A stretch of 64,000 nucleotides of DNA from Candidatus Obscuribacter sp. (lineage in GTDB: Bacteria; Cyanobacteriota; Vampirovibrionia; Obscuribacterales; Obscuribacteraceae), in the NCBI GenBank assembly GCA_016712465.1, contig JADJQZ010000001.1, positions 2,976,001 through 3,040,000 on the forward strand. Direction: 5' to 3'. Both the position numbers and the translations under genes were made by a program. How positions within the stretch are numbered: position 1 is the first letter of the stretch; every line of letters begins with the position of its first letter. The notes beneath the pieces were generated by a model. That model made no database searches and was not told the DNA's origin. It saw only the letters and a list, made by a program, of their open reading frames with translations. Shown in pieces: positions 1 through 8,995 of this stretch.

Positions 1-1491
1 TTCATAGAGCACCTTGGAACCATGTCTGGCATCCATGGGCAGTTTTTTCATGACCACAAGCTTGATGAATTCCTTTTTACAATAGGCTTCTAGCTCGGGC
101 TCCAGGTTAGCCTCCCGCCCTTTCAGGGTGACGGCTAGAACGGCTAGAAAGGACGGACCATCCAGCTCCACATAAGCAGCCTCGCCGATGCCTTCATGAG
201 TTTTGGCAAAGGCCTCTACCATAAGCGGATAACGTCCTTTCTTGCATTTACTTTCATAGCCGGCTCTGCCGGTCAGAACCAGCTCACCGGCGAGCATTTT
301 GCACATATCGCCGGTGGCATGATAAACCTTGATGGTACCGTCCTTTTGCAGCACCCTCAGTTTGTTTGTGCCCTTCTGCTCGTTAAAATAGCCCTGGTTC
401 ACATGCTTGCCGGCCACCAACAAGTGCCCCTCGGCGGCACTGAGCCTGGAGAGTTCCTCCTCGGTGACCCGGGACTGATTAAGGAGCCTTGCCAGGTCGG
501 CTTCCGAAAGCATGAGCAAGTTTACGGAGCGGTCCTCACACTTGCCCAGGTAGAGTCCCTGGCCCTCGGCGGCCAATTCATGCAGGCGGCGGTAACCGGC
601 ACCCTGGCTGGAACTGACGCTGAAATGGCATATGGGCTCGGCTTCGCTGGCTCCGTATACGGAAGTGACGGTAGCCTGGGGCAGGCGTGCGAGCACGGCT
701 TCAACCAGAGAGGGAAAGATGGGTGCGCCGCCCACCAGAACTTCATCGAGACAACTCAAGTCTTGTCCGGCACTTTCTTCCAGAAGCCCGGTTAGAAAAG
801 CGGGGGCACAGAGAATCTTCTTCGGCTGATGGCGGTCAACAAGCTTGAGAGCCTTCCGGCAAGACTTTTTACCCACCAGAATAGTGGTAACGCCATAGAA
901 CAAATGGGCCAGGGTAAAGACCGGTAAAGTGGTCAATGTGCACGGAGAAGCGGAGAGAGCAAGACTCTTGTCTATGACCTCGGCTTGTTGAACTAGAAAG
1001 CCGTGGCTTCTTTCAATGGCTTTGACGCTACCGGTGGTGCCGGATGTAAAAGTAATGAGGGCGCCGCCCTTGCTCTCAACAAAAGCGGCAGCCGGTGCCT
1101 GGTCGCTCTTCCTATTGCTTAGAGTGAAGGTGCGATAGCGGCAGGCAAATAAAGGCACAAGCCAGGGAACCGTCAAAACAAAATCGGGGCGCACGGCGTC
1201 AAGGCAGGAAAGTACACGTTTGGCACTGCCGGGCTCGATCAGTAGAACCCTGGCGCCGACACGCAGAATGGCCAGTAACGCCACAAAGAAGTCGATACCG
1301 GGGGCAACGGCCAGGAGCACAATCTGCTCTCTCTTGAGACCCTCGGCAAGAAGGGCGGCGGACTGCTGCTTTACCCTCTCGTTCAAGTCATGGAAAGAGA
1401 GGAGCCGTCCCTCTTCATCCACAATGGCCGTTCGAGTCCCGAAGGCAGCGGCGTTTTCTTCCAGAATCAGGGCAATATTGCAATTGGTCAT
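1..1491 (-). CDS. AMP-dependent acyl/aryl ligase (ANL family), C-terminus cut by window edge
   Basis: This is an adenylate-forming enzyme that would activate a carboxylic acid, probably a fatty acid, with ATP. Reading from 1491 leftward there is no stop, so the gene continues past base 1; about 497 codons are visible. The P-loop-like signature TFTSGTTGSVKAIERSHG sits near residues 146-163, and the YGASEAEP motif of the ATP/acyl site follows near residue 280. The last visible residues, PMDARHGSK, resemble the C-terminal hinge region of OleC-like and other fatty-acyl ligases. Its ATG overlaps the TGA of the preceding GNAT-like gene (ATGA), so translation is probably coupled. It is the last visible gene of the minus-strand operon 1-8302. 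Family is secure from the motifs; the substrate is not. Confidence 0.85.
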   Translation of the reverse strand, partial: MTNCNIALILEENAAAFGTRTAIVDEEGRLLSFHDLNERVKQQSAALLAEGLKREQIVLLAVAPGIDFFVALLAILRVGARVLLIEPGSAKRVLSCLDAVRPDFVLTVPWLVPLFACRYRTFTLSNRKSDQAPAAAFVESKGGALITFTSGTTGSVKAIERSHGFLVQQAEVIDKSLALSASPCTLTTLPVFTLAHLFYGVTTILVGKKSCRKALKLVDRHQPKKILCAPAFLTGLLEESAGQDLSCLDEVLVGGAPIFPSLVEAVLARLPQATVTSVYGASEAEPICHFSVSSSQGAGYRRLHELAAEGQGLYLGKCEDRSVNLLMLSEADLARLLNQSRVTEEELSRLSAAEGHLLVAGKHVNQGYFNEQKGTNKLRVLQKDGTIKVYHATGDMCKMLAGELVLTGRAGYESKCKKGRYPLMVEAFAKTHEGIGEAAYVELDGPSFLAVLAVTLKGREANLEPELEAYCKKEFIKLVVMKKLPMDARHGSKVLYE

Positions 1492-2333
1492 CACGAGCTA
1501 AGCTCCCTGGCATAAACGGCATAGCGCCGTATGGTCTTGCCGCCGAACAGATCCGGCATATAAGAGGAAAAGCCGCCCTCTTTATAGAGGGCAAAGATAG
1601 CTTCTTGAAAGTTTTTCGCCCGGCCCAGTTCGAGCATGCGGCAGACCATACTTAATCCTAAGTGACGGTAAGCGGGATCAGGATCTCTGGCGATAGTCTT
1701 GAGAATCAGTCTTGGGGCCCGGGTATCTCTGAGCGCCAGACAGAAGCCCACCAGTTTTCCGGTTGCCGAAGCTCTGGCCATCAGCACCAGCTCACCGTCC
1801 ATGGTGGCTTTAAGGGGCTCATAGAGCGAGATGAAGGCTTCTTTTGATATGGCACTATACAAAAAATTGGCGGCAAAGGCCTTTTCGGTCAGCTCATAAA
1901 TAGCTGACAGTTCCTCTTCAAAAGCTTCCACCCGAAAGCTCTCAAATTCGACTGGCGCCGGCTTCTCTGCAAACAATTGAGGAGATTTAGTGAGAGGCAC
2001 GCTCTTGGAAGCATAGGTGGCCAGTTGTCTATAGCCCCTCTGCTCAAGACAATCGACTAACCCGGACCAGTTCGAATTATATGGTTCACACAAAAACGGC
2101 AATGCGCCGCTGTCTTCGATGACTGTGCGATAGCGGTAGAAAGTATTGCCGGCCAGAGGACCCACCAGCTCGGTGGCACCACATTCTCTCGCCGCCTTCT
2201 CCAGAAGCGGCAGAAGCGCCTCGGGACAAGCCTGCCCGGGATCGGCGAAGTACATACGACCGCTCCTTGGAAAGTCGGGGCTCTTTGATAGAAGGCTCAT
2301 CAAATCGGTGGTAGTGCTCTGCATTTTTATCAT
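1491..2333 (-). CDS. GNAT-like acyltransferase (hypothetical)
   Basis: The product is about 280 residues and has no signal peptide or membrane helix. Its C-terminal half (about 120-265) has the alternating pattern of a GNAT acyl-CoA N-acyltransferase fold: a helix with YELTEKAF, a strand with ELVLMARASATGKLVGFCLA, and then DPAYRHLGLSMVCRML, which resembles the acyl-CoA-binding RxxGLG-type loop. The N-terminal half contains GPLAGNTFYRYR, a segment I associate with GNAT-like proteins of lipid and secondary-metabolite clusters. The gene starts 26 bp after the kinase-like gene and its stop overlaps the ligase start. A role in N- or O-acylation of the cluster product is inference; no substrate can be read from the sequence. 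Confidence 0.6.
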   Translation of the reverse strand: MIKMQSTTTDLMSLLSKSPDFPRSGRMYFADPGQACPEALLPLLEKAARECGATELVGPLAGNTFYRYRTVIEDSGALPFLCEPYNSNWSGLVDCLEQRGYRQLATYASKSVPLTKSPQLFAEKPAPVEFESFRVEAFEEELSAIYELTEKAFAANFLYSAISKEAFISLYEPLKATMDGELVLMARASATGKLVGFCLALRDTRAPRLILKTIARDPDPAYRHLGLSMVCRMLELGRAKNFQEAIFALYKEGGFSSYMPDLFGGKTIRRYAVYARELSS

Positions 2334-2359
2334 CCCTATTTACTAGAACGTATGCGCTT

Positions 2360-3709
2360 CTAAGCCAGACAGACCAGGAAACCGAGGGAGCCCAGGGAGG
2401 CCAGGGTACCTTGCCTGAACCAGCGTTTAGCGGCAGTGCGGCTCTCCTCCGGCGACCGGCGCAAGGCAAAGATGAGGCTGAAAAGTAAAACATAGAGAAA
2501 CGCCAGCAAGGTAAACCAGGGCGAAAGGTTTTTGCCGCCCATGAAGACACAGGGCAGAAAGAAGAGGCACCAGCTCTTGAGGGCATTTATGGAGAGTACC
2601 ACCAGGCGATCTTTGCGCAGTTGCCTTTGATCCTGCGTGACCAAGCGGATATGAGCACTGGCAATAATGGAACCATGAATGGCAAAGGCCATGCCGTAGG
2701 CAAGCAAGAGGGTGTTCGAATCAATTAGGAATGTGGTGCCCGGCAGGAATAGCAGGGCAGCCGGTAAAAAAGCAAAGACCGCTTCCTGTCCGTGTACCGG
2801 TCCGGTCAGGCGGAAGCGCCTGGGCAGCAGGGTCTTATAGGAAGCCAATAAGACCAGAGGCAGAATGAAGAAGAGCATGCCGCCTTCTGTGATGGCCAGA
2901 TACAGATAAGCCAGACTGAAAAGGGTGCCGCCGTCTGCCAGGGTGGAAGAACGCTTGAGCAGGAAGACCAGCAAGGTTGAGGCTATCAGGCTCACCAGCT
3001 CCACAGTCAGGGCCGCCACACTGATACTGAGCGCCGAACTGAGCGCAAAGTATAGAGCAAGAGGCACAAATAAATTATCGAGCCCATTACCGCAGAGAGA
3101 CTCCACCACGGTAGAAAGGGCAGCTAGCAGTGCTGCCAGCATCAGTACATGGTAGAAAGGCAGGGTGGTACTGAAGGCCAGTACTACCATACTGGTAGCG
3201 AAAGCCATCAGTAAAAAGGCCAGTGAACCTTCCACACTCTTAGCGCCGTGCTTGAGCCTGTAAGGATAATAAATGCGGCTGCCGAAACGACTGCCGATTA
3301 AGGCTGCTGCCGAGTCGGCAAAGGCCAGCACTGCTATTGGTACCAGAAAATAAACCGGCTCTTTAGCCAGAAAGAAGATAAGAGCCACGGCAAGGGGAAA
3401 GAAAAGTTCACCATAAGACTGCCGCTCCACCCCGAAAAGCACCGGGCGCAAACAACCCACTGTTTTGAAGCGCAGATAGATGAACATGGAAGAGACAAAA
3501 GCAGCCAGGACGAAGACCGGCTGCGGAGCATCGAAGAGCCAGGGAAAGGTGAGGCAGAGCGCACCCATGACCAGATGCACAAGCTTCCTCGTGGTCTCAA
3601 AGCGATTGCCCGTAGCGTCGGCCGGTCTACCTTTCATAAAGCGCGCGCAGGCAAGCAGCACCGCCAGGAGACTGAGAACGATAAAGCTAATAGCAAGCAG
3701 GGCTTTCAT
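2360..3709 (-). CDS. Phytol/dolichol kinase-like integral membrane protein (CTP-dependent kinase family)
   Basis: This polytopic membrane protein of about 449 residues falls in the VTE5/SEC59/CdsA-like superfamily. The N-terminal half carries the family marks: RKLVHLVMG early, ADSAAALIG and the downstream GSRFG in the middle, then KSVEGSLA. Known members use CTP to phosphorylate phytol, farnesol or dolichol. The C-terminal half (about 230 residues) is again almost entirely hydrophobic helices and is longer than a typical phytol kinase, so it may be an added membrane domain. I chose the ATG at 3709 because AAGGA lies 8 bp upstream; an upstream in-frame start at 3745 would overlap the BtaA-like gene. 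With a UbiA enzyme in the same operon, an isoprenoid alcohol is a reasonable but unproven substrate. Confidence 0.7.
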   Translation of the reverse strand: MKALLAISFIVLSLLAVLLACARFMKGRPADATGNRFETTRKLVHLVMGALCLTFPWLFDAPQPVFVLAAFVSSMFIYLRFKTVGCLRPVLFGVERQSYGELFFPLAVALIFFLAKEPVYFLVPIAVLAFADSAAALIGSRFGSRIYYPYRLKHGAKSVEGSLAFLLMAFATSMVVLAFSTTLPFYHVLMLAALLAALSTVVESLCGNGLDNLFVPLALYFALSSALSISVAALTVELVSLIASTLLVFLLKRSSTLADGGTLFSLAYLYLAITEGGMLFFILPLVLLASYKTLLPRRFRLTGPVHGQEAVFAFLPAALLFLPGTTFLIDSNTLLLAYGMAFAIHGSIIASAHIRLVTQDQRQLRKDRLVVLSINALKSWCLFFLPCVFMGGKNLSPWFTLLAFLYVLLFSLIFALRRSPEESRTAAKRWFRQGTLASLGSLGFLVCLA

Positions 3710-3722
3710 GACACTATCCTTA

Positions 3723-4886
3723 CTAGAGCACGGTTTCCAGAGCAAAACGCTTGTAGAAAAAGGTAGGGCAGACCCCCGGCAGGGCGTCGGTCAATTCCAT
3801 TTTGGTTGCGGTGCGCTGATTGGAAAGTTCTTGCAAAGAGCGGTCCACAAGCATATTCCAGTAAATCAGACGGGCGCCTTTGCGACCAACGCGCAGAAGC
3901 TCTCCGGCCACTGCCGCACAGTCTTCCTTGCTCATGTACTCAAAGACATCGGAAAGGTTGAAAGCATCGACGGAGTCTTCTTCAAGAGAAGACAGAACAT
4001 CTTGCAAACCGCCCTGCCGCAAAGAGATTTTGTCTAAGTTCGAAGCAATGACTGCATAGTTTTCGGGCCTCAAATAATGGGGCAAAACTTTTCCATAGCA
4101 ACCTTTGAGAATATAACAGAGATAGGCATTTCCCTCCGCAGCACCGCTTTTCAAATGTGTTTCCACAGCCTTAGCAATGAATCTGCTGAATGAATCTTCC
4201 GCCTCCTTGAAAAAACTGCGCTCCCGGCCAAGCAAGGCGGCGACGGCTCTAGAAAAGAAGAGCCGCGATGCCAATTGATACAAGGGAGTGTTCCACTTCC
4301 TTTCATAAAACTCGCTGCGAGAAGCTTCCGACCGCTCTTGCAGCAAGCCGTCGATGGTGTCTGGGCGGTGCAGAAGCGGCAGGAGGAAACGAGAGAAAAT
4401 GCGGAAATAGCCTTCCAACTTGCCGCAGTGTATGACACCGGCAGCCACGACTTCCTCTCTCTGGTCAAAATAATTGAGGCAGGAGGGAGAAAGCAACCGG
4501 GCTTGCTTCAGCTTTTCAAAGAGAGCCAGGCGCTTTAGTCCATCTCCCGGGCCGCCTCTTGCACCGAGAAAGAGTAGGGTCTCTTCGTGGTTCAAGCACT
4601 TGAAAGAGCCCATCTTTAGTTCCAGAAGGGCTAGCTGGGCCGGGGAGAAATCGATAGCGAGAACTCGCCCCACCCGCTCACCAAGGCTCAATATGGAAAG
4701 GGTATTGTCCCCGGCGGCGGCAATGGAGACAACAGTCTTCAAAGAGGGTCCTTCTGTCAGTCCCGCCAGTAGAAGTTGACTGTCTTCCCAGCACTGCGAA
4801 TACCTGATCAGGGCGCTGTTCAACTTGACCCTTTCAATGGCTCCGGCTCTCATACCACTCTCCCTCGTTGCTCTCAACACCTTCAT
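3723..4886 (-). CDS. DUF3419/BtaA-like S-adenosylmethionine 3-amino-3-carboxypropyl transferase
   Basis: BtaA transfers the 3-amino-3-carboxypropyl group of AdoMet to diacylglycerol, the first step to betaine lipids (DGTS). Here the SYSQ-WEDP-like segment appears as RYSQCWEDSQLL near residue 33. The AdoMet-binding loop is VVSIAAAGDNTLSIL, followed by the acidic VLAIDFSPAQLALLELK. A second family block, LNLSDVFEYMS followed by RLIYWNMLV, lies near the C-terminus. Length (about 387 residues) fits BtaA. I prefer the ATG at 4886; an upstream start at 4919 would reach into the preceding gene. No BtaB-type N-methyltransferase is visible nearby, so the product may be an unmethylated amino-carboxypropyl ether. 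Family assignment is good; the acceptor lipid is inferred. Confidence 0.8.
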   Translation of the reverse strand: MKVLRATRESGMRAGAIERVKLNSALIRYSQCWEDSQLLLAGLTEGPSLKTVVSIAAAGDNTLSILSLGERVGRVLAIDFSPAQLALLELKMGSFKCLNHEETLLFLGARGGPGDGLKRLALFEKLKQARLLSPSCLNYFDQREEVVAAGVIHCGKLEGYFRIFSRFLLPLLHRPDTIDGLLQERSEASRSEFYERKWNTPLYQLASRLFFSRAVAALLGRERSFFKEAEDSFSRFIAKAVETHLKSGAAEGNAYLCYILKGCYGKVLPHYLRPENYAVIASNLDKISLRQGGLQDVLSSLEEDSVDAFNLSDVFEYMSKEDCAAVAGELLRVGRKGARLIYWNMLVDRSLQELSNQRTATKMELTDALPGVCPTFFYKRFALETVL

Positions 4887-4909
4887 TGTGCGCTCAAGGC
4901 ATTGACTTT

Positions 4910-5434
4910 TCAGGCACAAGCAAACAGATCCGAAACTGCTTCTTCCAAAATGGTGACCTTGCCGTTTCGTCCGTCCACTTCCACCAGATCGCCGGTTTTC
5001 AGGCGGGTCGTGGCGTTCTCCACAGCCACCACACAGGGCAAAGCTAATTCCCTGGCCACAATGGCCGTATGAGAAAGCAGGCTGCCATGGCTGACCACCA
5101 GTCCGGACGCCAGGCTGAAGTGCACAATCCAGCCCGGATCGGTACGTTCGGCTACCAGTATCTCGCCTTGCTGGAGAGCTTCACTTTCAGGGTTTCTGAT
5201 GACGCGCACCCGCCCCCGGCAGATGCCGGCACTGGCGGCCTGACCAACCAGCACCGAGGTGTGAGGCAAAGCTTTAACGGCTTCCTCCGGCACCGCTCTC
5301 GGCAGTTCCTTGCGATCGCCGTATGCACCACTGAAGGTGACTCGCAGGGGCGATTCACTCGCCCCTTCATACTCCCGTTTGCGCAAGGACACAAGCCCGG
5401 CTAAATTTAGGCTGACGGGCCGTGCCTCCGACAA
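4910..5434 (-). CDS. PEP-utilising enzyme, swivelling phosphohistidine domain (3' part of frameshifted gene)
   Basis: These about 174 residues form the mobile phosphohistidine domain of the PPDK/PEP synthase/rifampin-phosphotransferase superfamily. The active-site block reads GSLLSHTAIVAREL, with the phospho-acceptor histidine in SHTA, preceded by AERTDPGWIVHF and followed by LPCVVAVENAT. The only available start in this frame is a TTG with no convincing ribosome site. The segment before the domain (SLRKREYEGA) is what normally joins the substrate domain to the His domain in this family. I therefore read it as the continuation of the gene at 5367-7337, displaced by one extra base around 5437-5447. 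The alternative is two separate polypeptides that reassemble, as in some split PEP synthases. Confidence 0.75.
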   Translation of the reverse strand: MSEARPVSLNLAGLVSLRKREYEGASESPLRVTFSGAYGDRKELPRAVPEEAVKALPHTSVLVGQAASAGICRGRVRVIRNPESEALQQGEILVAERTDPGWIVHFSLASGLVVSHGSLLSHTAIVARELALPCVVAVENATTRLKTGDLVEVDGRNGKVTILEEAVSDLFACA

Positions 5435-7337
5435 AACCGAGGATCTCGTCTACGGTCAGAAAGTAAATATCCTGCGGCTGCTCAATATGTCCTGAGTCCG
5501 CCAGTCTTTTGCCCATGGTTTTGAAAATGAGGCGCACCAGGCCAAAGACCCGGGTGCGGGCAAAACGCAGATTTTCCCGTCCGGCCAGCAAGGAAGACGT
5601 AAGAGAAGCCAGAAGAGCTAGCGGCCAGGGCAGGGGCTCCAATGCCTGGGGCGGTAGCGTTTCCACCACCCCTCTCTTTTCCGCCCCGGCAAGGGCAGCC
5701 AGGGTGGAAAAGAGCACGGAAGGATCATCCTCCAGGCAAGCGCTTTCCAACTTCAATTCACCAAGACTGCGGTCGGCAAACTTTTCCAGATAGAGACAAT
5801 AGAGTCTTTCAGCTTCCGGATGTTGCTTGAGCCTCAGCCTGGCAGCACCGGTCTTGCCGCTTTCCATAAGCCTGATAAGCTCGCGGTCACCGGAGATAAG
5901 CCCGGCCAACTCTTTCAGAAGCAGGGGCGGCTGCCCCGACACAACAGCGCTCTTACATTTAAGATAGAACGGCAAGCATGCCATCCTCTTTTGGTTTCCG
6001 CTCAAACTCTTGCGCAGGGCTCCGTAGGCAATCATGGCGAAAAAGTCGTTTACTACAGGGGCATCCCAGCGGGAAATAAGCCTACTCTCCAGGCTTAAAT
6101 AAAGGCTTGCAAGCTCAGTCAAAGAGAGATTCTTGACCGCCTGCCTATCGATGTTGAGAGCCAGGTTAAGACGCTTTTCAAAAGACCTTTTGAGTAGCGG
6201 CAAAGTAAGTGCGGCAAAGAGAATCTTTGCCAGGCAAAAGAGCCCGCCGAGTTTACCGAAGAAATTGGAGGGCGCTGCTTGCCGCTCCTGGGGCAGGGGC
6301 TCTTTCAAGCCCATCATCTGCTCCATAAAGCCTTTATTGCTTTTATAAAGCGGCAAAAGTTGAATCAAGCGATGCCAGTTGCCCAGGTTGTAATAAATTC
6401 TGCCTTCGTGGTACCCGATCATATACTCGAACAGATCGCCGCGAGACTCAACCACAGAGGGCTTCACCCCCATGAGCAAGACAAAACTTTTATAGACTTC
6501 CGTATAACACTTGCGGGCAAATGAGAAGGTCAGGGGCGAAGTCTTGCCGGGGTAGCTCTCCTGAATATTACTGGCATCGAATACGGTGCTCTGGGGGTCC
6601 ACCGTGGTGATGGGCCTGGCCTGCAAAATGAAGAGGCGCCCCTCACGGTCGAAACACCACTCTACATCCATGGGACGACCGAAATGCTTTTCGATGACGC
6701 CAAGTGCCCGCAAGAGCTGCGCCAGCATTGCTTCAGTCAAGTAAGTGGGGCGCGCCGAGCCTGGAGCAGGCGCACTACCGGCAATATAAAGGGTCTCACC
6801 GCTGACGGTGCCGGTCATCAGTTTATCGCCGGTGCCCTCCACCATTGAGATTACAGGACAGGCTTTCTGTGTAACAGGATCGAGGCTGAACATGACACCG
6901 GAAACGCTGGCATCAACCATGGCTTGCACAAGAACAGCCACGGGGCCGCTACCATCAAGACCCTTGAGCTTCCTGTACGTCTCAATAGACTTATTTTTGA
7001 CCGAATGCCGTACTTTCTCTACATGGACGTCCACCTGAGACTCTTCTACAAACAAATAAGATGTGAACTGCCCGGCAAATGAATTCGTCGGACCGTCCTC
7101 CTCAATACAAGATGAACGCACAGCGAAGCTCCGGCAGCCCGATTCGGCTTTAATTGTGGTAAGCGCCCCTTGCAACTTTGCCACGGACACTTCCCCCGCA
7201 GCGATCACAAAAAAGGGCGGTACCTGAAATCTGGCGCCGGCGCTACCGCTTAAATGCTTGAGCCTCGAAAGTCCTCGTGCTTTGCCGCCGCAACTGTCGC
7301 AGTTGGCGCCATCGGCAAAATAAATCTCAGCAATCAT
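5367..7337 (-). CDS. PPDK/rifampin-phosphotransferase-like enzyme, ATP-grasp and substrate domains (5' part of frameshifted gene)
   Basis: This 656-residue part carries the PPDK N-terminal ATP-binding fold: FAVRSSCIEEDG near residue 70, FAGQFTSYL just after, and MDVEWCFDREGRLFILQARPIT near 225-246. Then comes NIQESYPGKTSPLTFSFAR, typical of the rifampin-phosphotransferase type (ATP-grasp, substrate, His domain) that phosphorylates a hydroxyl rather than pyruvate. The TIM-barrel PEP domain of true PPDK is absent. The frame continues past LTVDEILGF into nonsense and stops at 5367, while the correct sequence resumes in the next frame (4910-5434). Joined, the enzyme would be about 810 residues, close to the RPH type. 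It starts 3 bp after the UbiA gene. In this operon a lipid or isoprenoid alcohol or phosphate is a plausible acceptor (inference). Confidence 0.75.
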   Translation of the reverse strand: MIAEIYFADGANCDSCGGKARGLSRLKHLSGSAGARFQVPPFFVIAAGEVSVAKLQGALTTIKAESGCRSFAVRSSCIEEDGPTNSFAGQFTSYLFVEESQVDVHVEKVRHSVKNKSIETYRKLKGLDGSGPVAVLVQAMVDASVSGVMFSLDPVTQKACPVISMVEGTGDKLMTGTVSGETLYIAGSAPAPGSARPTYLTEAMLAQLLRALGVIEKHFGRPMDVEWCFDREGRLFILQARPITTVDPQSTVFDASNIQESYPGKTSPLTFSFARKCYTEVYKSFVLLMGVKPSVVESRGDLFEYMIGYHEGRIYYNLGNWHRLIQLLPLYKSNKGFMEQMMGLKEPLPQERQAAPSNFFGKLGGLFCLAKILFAALTLPLLKRSFEKRLNLALNIDRQAVKNLSLTELASLYLSLESRLISRWDAPVVNDFFAMIAYGALRKSLSGNQKRMACLPFYLKCKSAVVSGQPPLLLKELAGLISGDRELIRLMESGKTGAARLRLKQHPEAERLYCLYLEKFADRSLGELKLESACLEDDPSVLFSTLAALAGAEKRGVVETLPPQALEPLPWPLALLASLTSSLLAGRENLRFARTRVFGLVRLIFKTMGKRLADSGHIEQPQDIYFLTVDEILGFVGGTARQPKFSRACVLAQTGV

Positions 7338-7339
7338 TT

Positions 7340-8302
7340 TTAATTCACTCCCGAATGCATGGTGCAGTTCAACAGCACCACCAGGTAACCAAAGAGAACG
7401 GACATATTAGAGAGAGCGGCAAACACTTTCGAAACTGTCGGGCCGCCTTTCTTAAGACCTAGAAAAAGAGCGGTAAAACAAAACAGGTCATAAATGAGAA
7501 AAGCCAGCCCGGCCGCAAGCGGCGGACCCAGACGGGAGAGGCAAACGGTGAGAAAGACCTGGGCGGCAATTATAAAGAGTGCAAGCCAGAGCGCCGCTTG
7601 CTTTAAGCCAAGGTAGCCACTATAGCTGACGATACCTTCTCGCTCGCACTCGGGGGCAACTATTTTGCGCCCGAACTCCACCACCATGCCGCTCATGAAG
7701 CTCGCGGCAAAGAACCAGAGTAAGCCTGTGGCAAAGCCATTGCTTGGACCAAAATCGTAACTGGTGATGAGCAAGTCGACAAATAGCATAATCAACATAT
7801 GGCTCAGCATGTACAAGATCGGTCGCTCTTTCAAATAGCTCGACAGAAAGAATTCCCTGCCCATGAGCCACATATAGACCCAGCTAGCAAAAAGGCAAAG
7901 CACCACCACTTTGCCCGCCAGAAGAGCAAAAGCCAATTGCAAGGTCATAAGAGCAATGGCCAGACTGGAGAGTTCCTTCAGGGAAATGAGTCCCCTGGGC
8001 ACCGGTCTTTCCGGAAGATAGCGGGCGTCGTTGAGGCGGTCTTTGTGCTCGTCGATAACCCGCAGTTGGAAGAAAAGAAAGACAGTTGTGAGCATGGCGG
8101 CCAGGCAATGAAAGAGGCTCAATCGGCATGAACCCAGGCGCAATGAACTACTGAGACTGAGCCCCGCCAGGCTAAAAACCAGGGACATGAGCACGAAAGA
8201 GGGCAGGGGAAAGCGTTCTTGTAGATAAGTCCAGAAGCGCCCGGGCAAGGGCAGGGGGTTAGCCCCGGGCTTGCCACTGCCTTCAATATTCAAATTTTGC
8301 AT
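7340..8302 (-). CDS. UbiA-family prenyltransferase (integral membrane)
   Basis: This 320-residue protein has about eight hydrophobic helices. The first UbiA aspartate motif is seen as VIDEHKDRLND followed by ARYLPERPVPRGLIS near residues 83-108, a hallmark of the family; the Asp residues bind Mg-diphosphate of the prenyl donor. A second, weaker acidic region follows YDFGPSNG near the middle. UbiA enzymes transfer prenyl chains to aromatic, sugar-phosphate or glycerol-phosphate acceptors. The ATG at 8302 has GAGGTGA 6-9 bp upstream. It is the first gene of the minus-strand operon and sits next to a kinase-like and a PEP-dependent phosphotransferase-like protein that could supply a phosphorylated prenyl substrate (inference). 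Confidence 0.85.
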   Translation of the reverse strand: MQNLNIEGSGKPGANPLPLPGRFWTYLQERFPLPSFVLMSLVFSLAGLSLSSSLRLGSCRLSLFHCLAAMLTTVFLFFQLRVIDEHKDRLNDARYLPERPVPRGLISLKELSSLAIALMTLQLAFALLAGKVVVLCLFASWVYMWLMGREFFLSSYLKERPILYMLSHMLIMLFVDLLITSYDFGPSNGFATGLLWFFAASFMSGMVVEFGRKIVAPECEREGIVSYSGYLGLKQAALWLALFIIAAQVFLTVCLSRLGPPLAAGLAFLIYDLFCFTALFLGLKKGGPTVSKVFAALSNMSVLFGYLVVLLNCTMHSGVN

Positions 8303-8995
8303 GTTCTCACCTCACCCTTGCATCATAGTCAGCCGGATGCAGGGCACAGGTAGCCCACGAACAGTTTCATTAGTGTTGCCGGGCGGGAACTTTCTTGTCT
8401 CCGTCTTTACTCTCACAAGAGTTTCACTTAGGATCTATGAAAGACCTGAGCCCGAAGTATCGCAGCAGAAAGATACCCCGATTCAATTCCATTAAGAGTA
8501 TGCTCTTCGGACATGTTTTGCGACCGCCCGCCCTGTAAGAGCGCTTCTAGACCACTGCTCGCAACCCAAAATGATCTAGAGAGAATTAGAGACACACCAT
8601 GTCAGGCGATTACCATAATCCGAGCCACTTTCGAACATTCATAGCGACTTCTTAAGTATTTATAATCACCTGCATCGCATATAGACACGGATATGTGCCT
8701 GCGAGTATTCTGACCGAACTTAGTGACTGCTATCGCAACAGCGCCTCCTCATGACCAATCCACCTGACTGTGTGCATTGATCTGTTTCCGCTCGCCCTTT
8801 AGTAGAACTCTGCAAGGAATCCTGGAAGCAAGAGACAAGTTTGTGCTTACGTCCGGCGCTTCTTGCCGGTCTGATAGACAAACTTCTGGTGGTGGTTGAT
8901 TTTTGATTGGTGTTTGGCTGTAACAGCCTTGCACCTAGGTTTTTACATCTGTTTCACCTGGTCCTGCCAGGTAGGCTTCGCTCGCCTTTCTGAGA
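8303..8995. other. Intergenic region between divergent genes
   Basis: This 693-bp stretch separates the minus-strand lipid operon from the plus-strand secreted lectin-like gene, so it must hold both promoters. I see no ORF with family character, no tRNA-like fold and no strong terminator hairpin. Short ORFs here lack ribosome sites and protein-like composition. Confidence 0.5.

Noticed and set aside
1420..1445. GTTCGAGTCCC, similar to a tRNA T-arm
   Set aside because: It lies inside the acyl-AMP ligase coding sequence and no acceptor or anticodon stems can be found around it.
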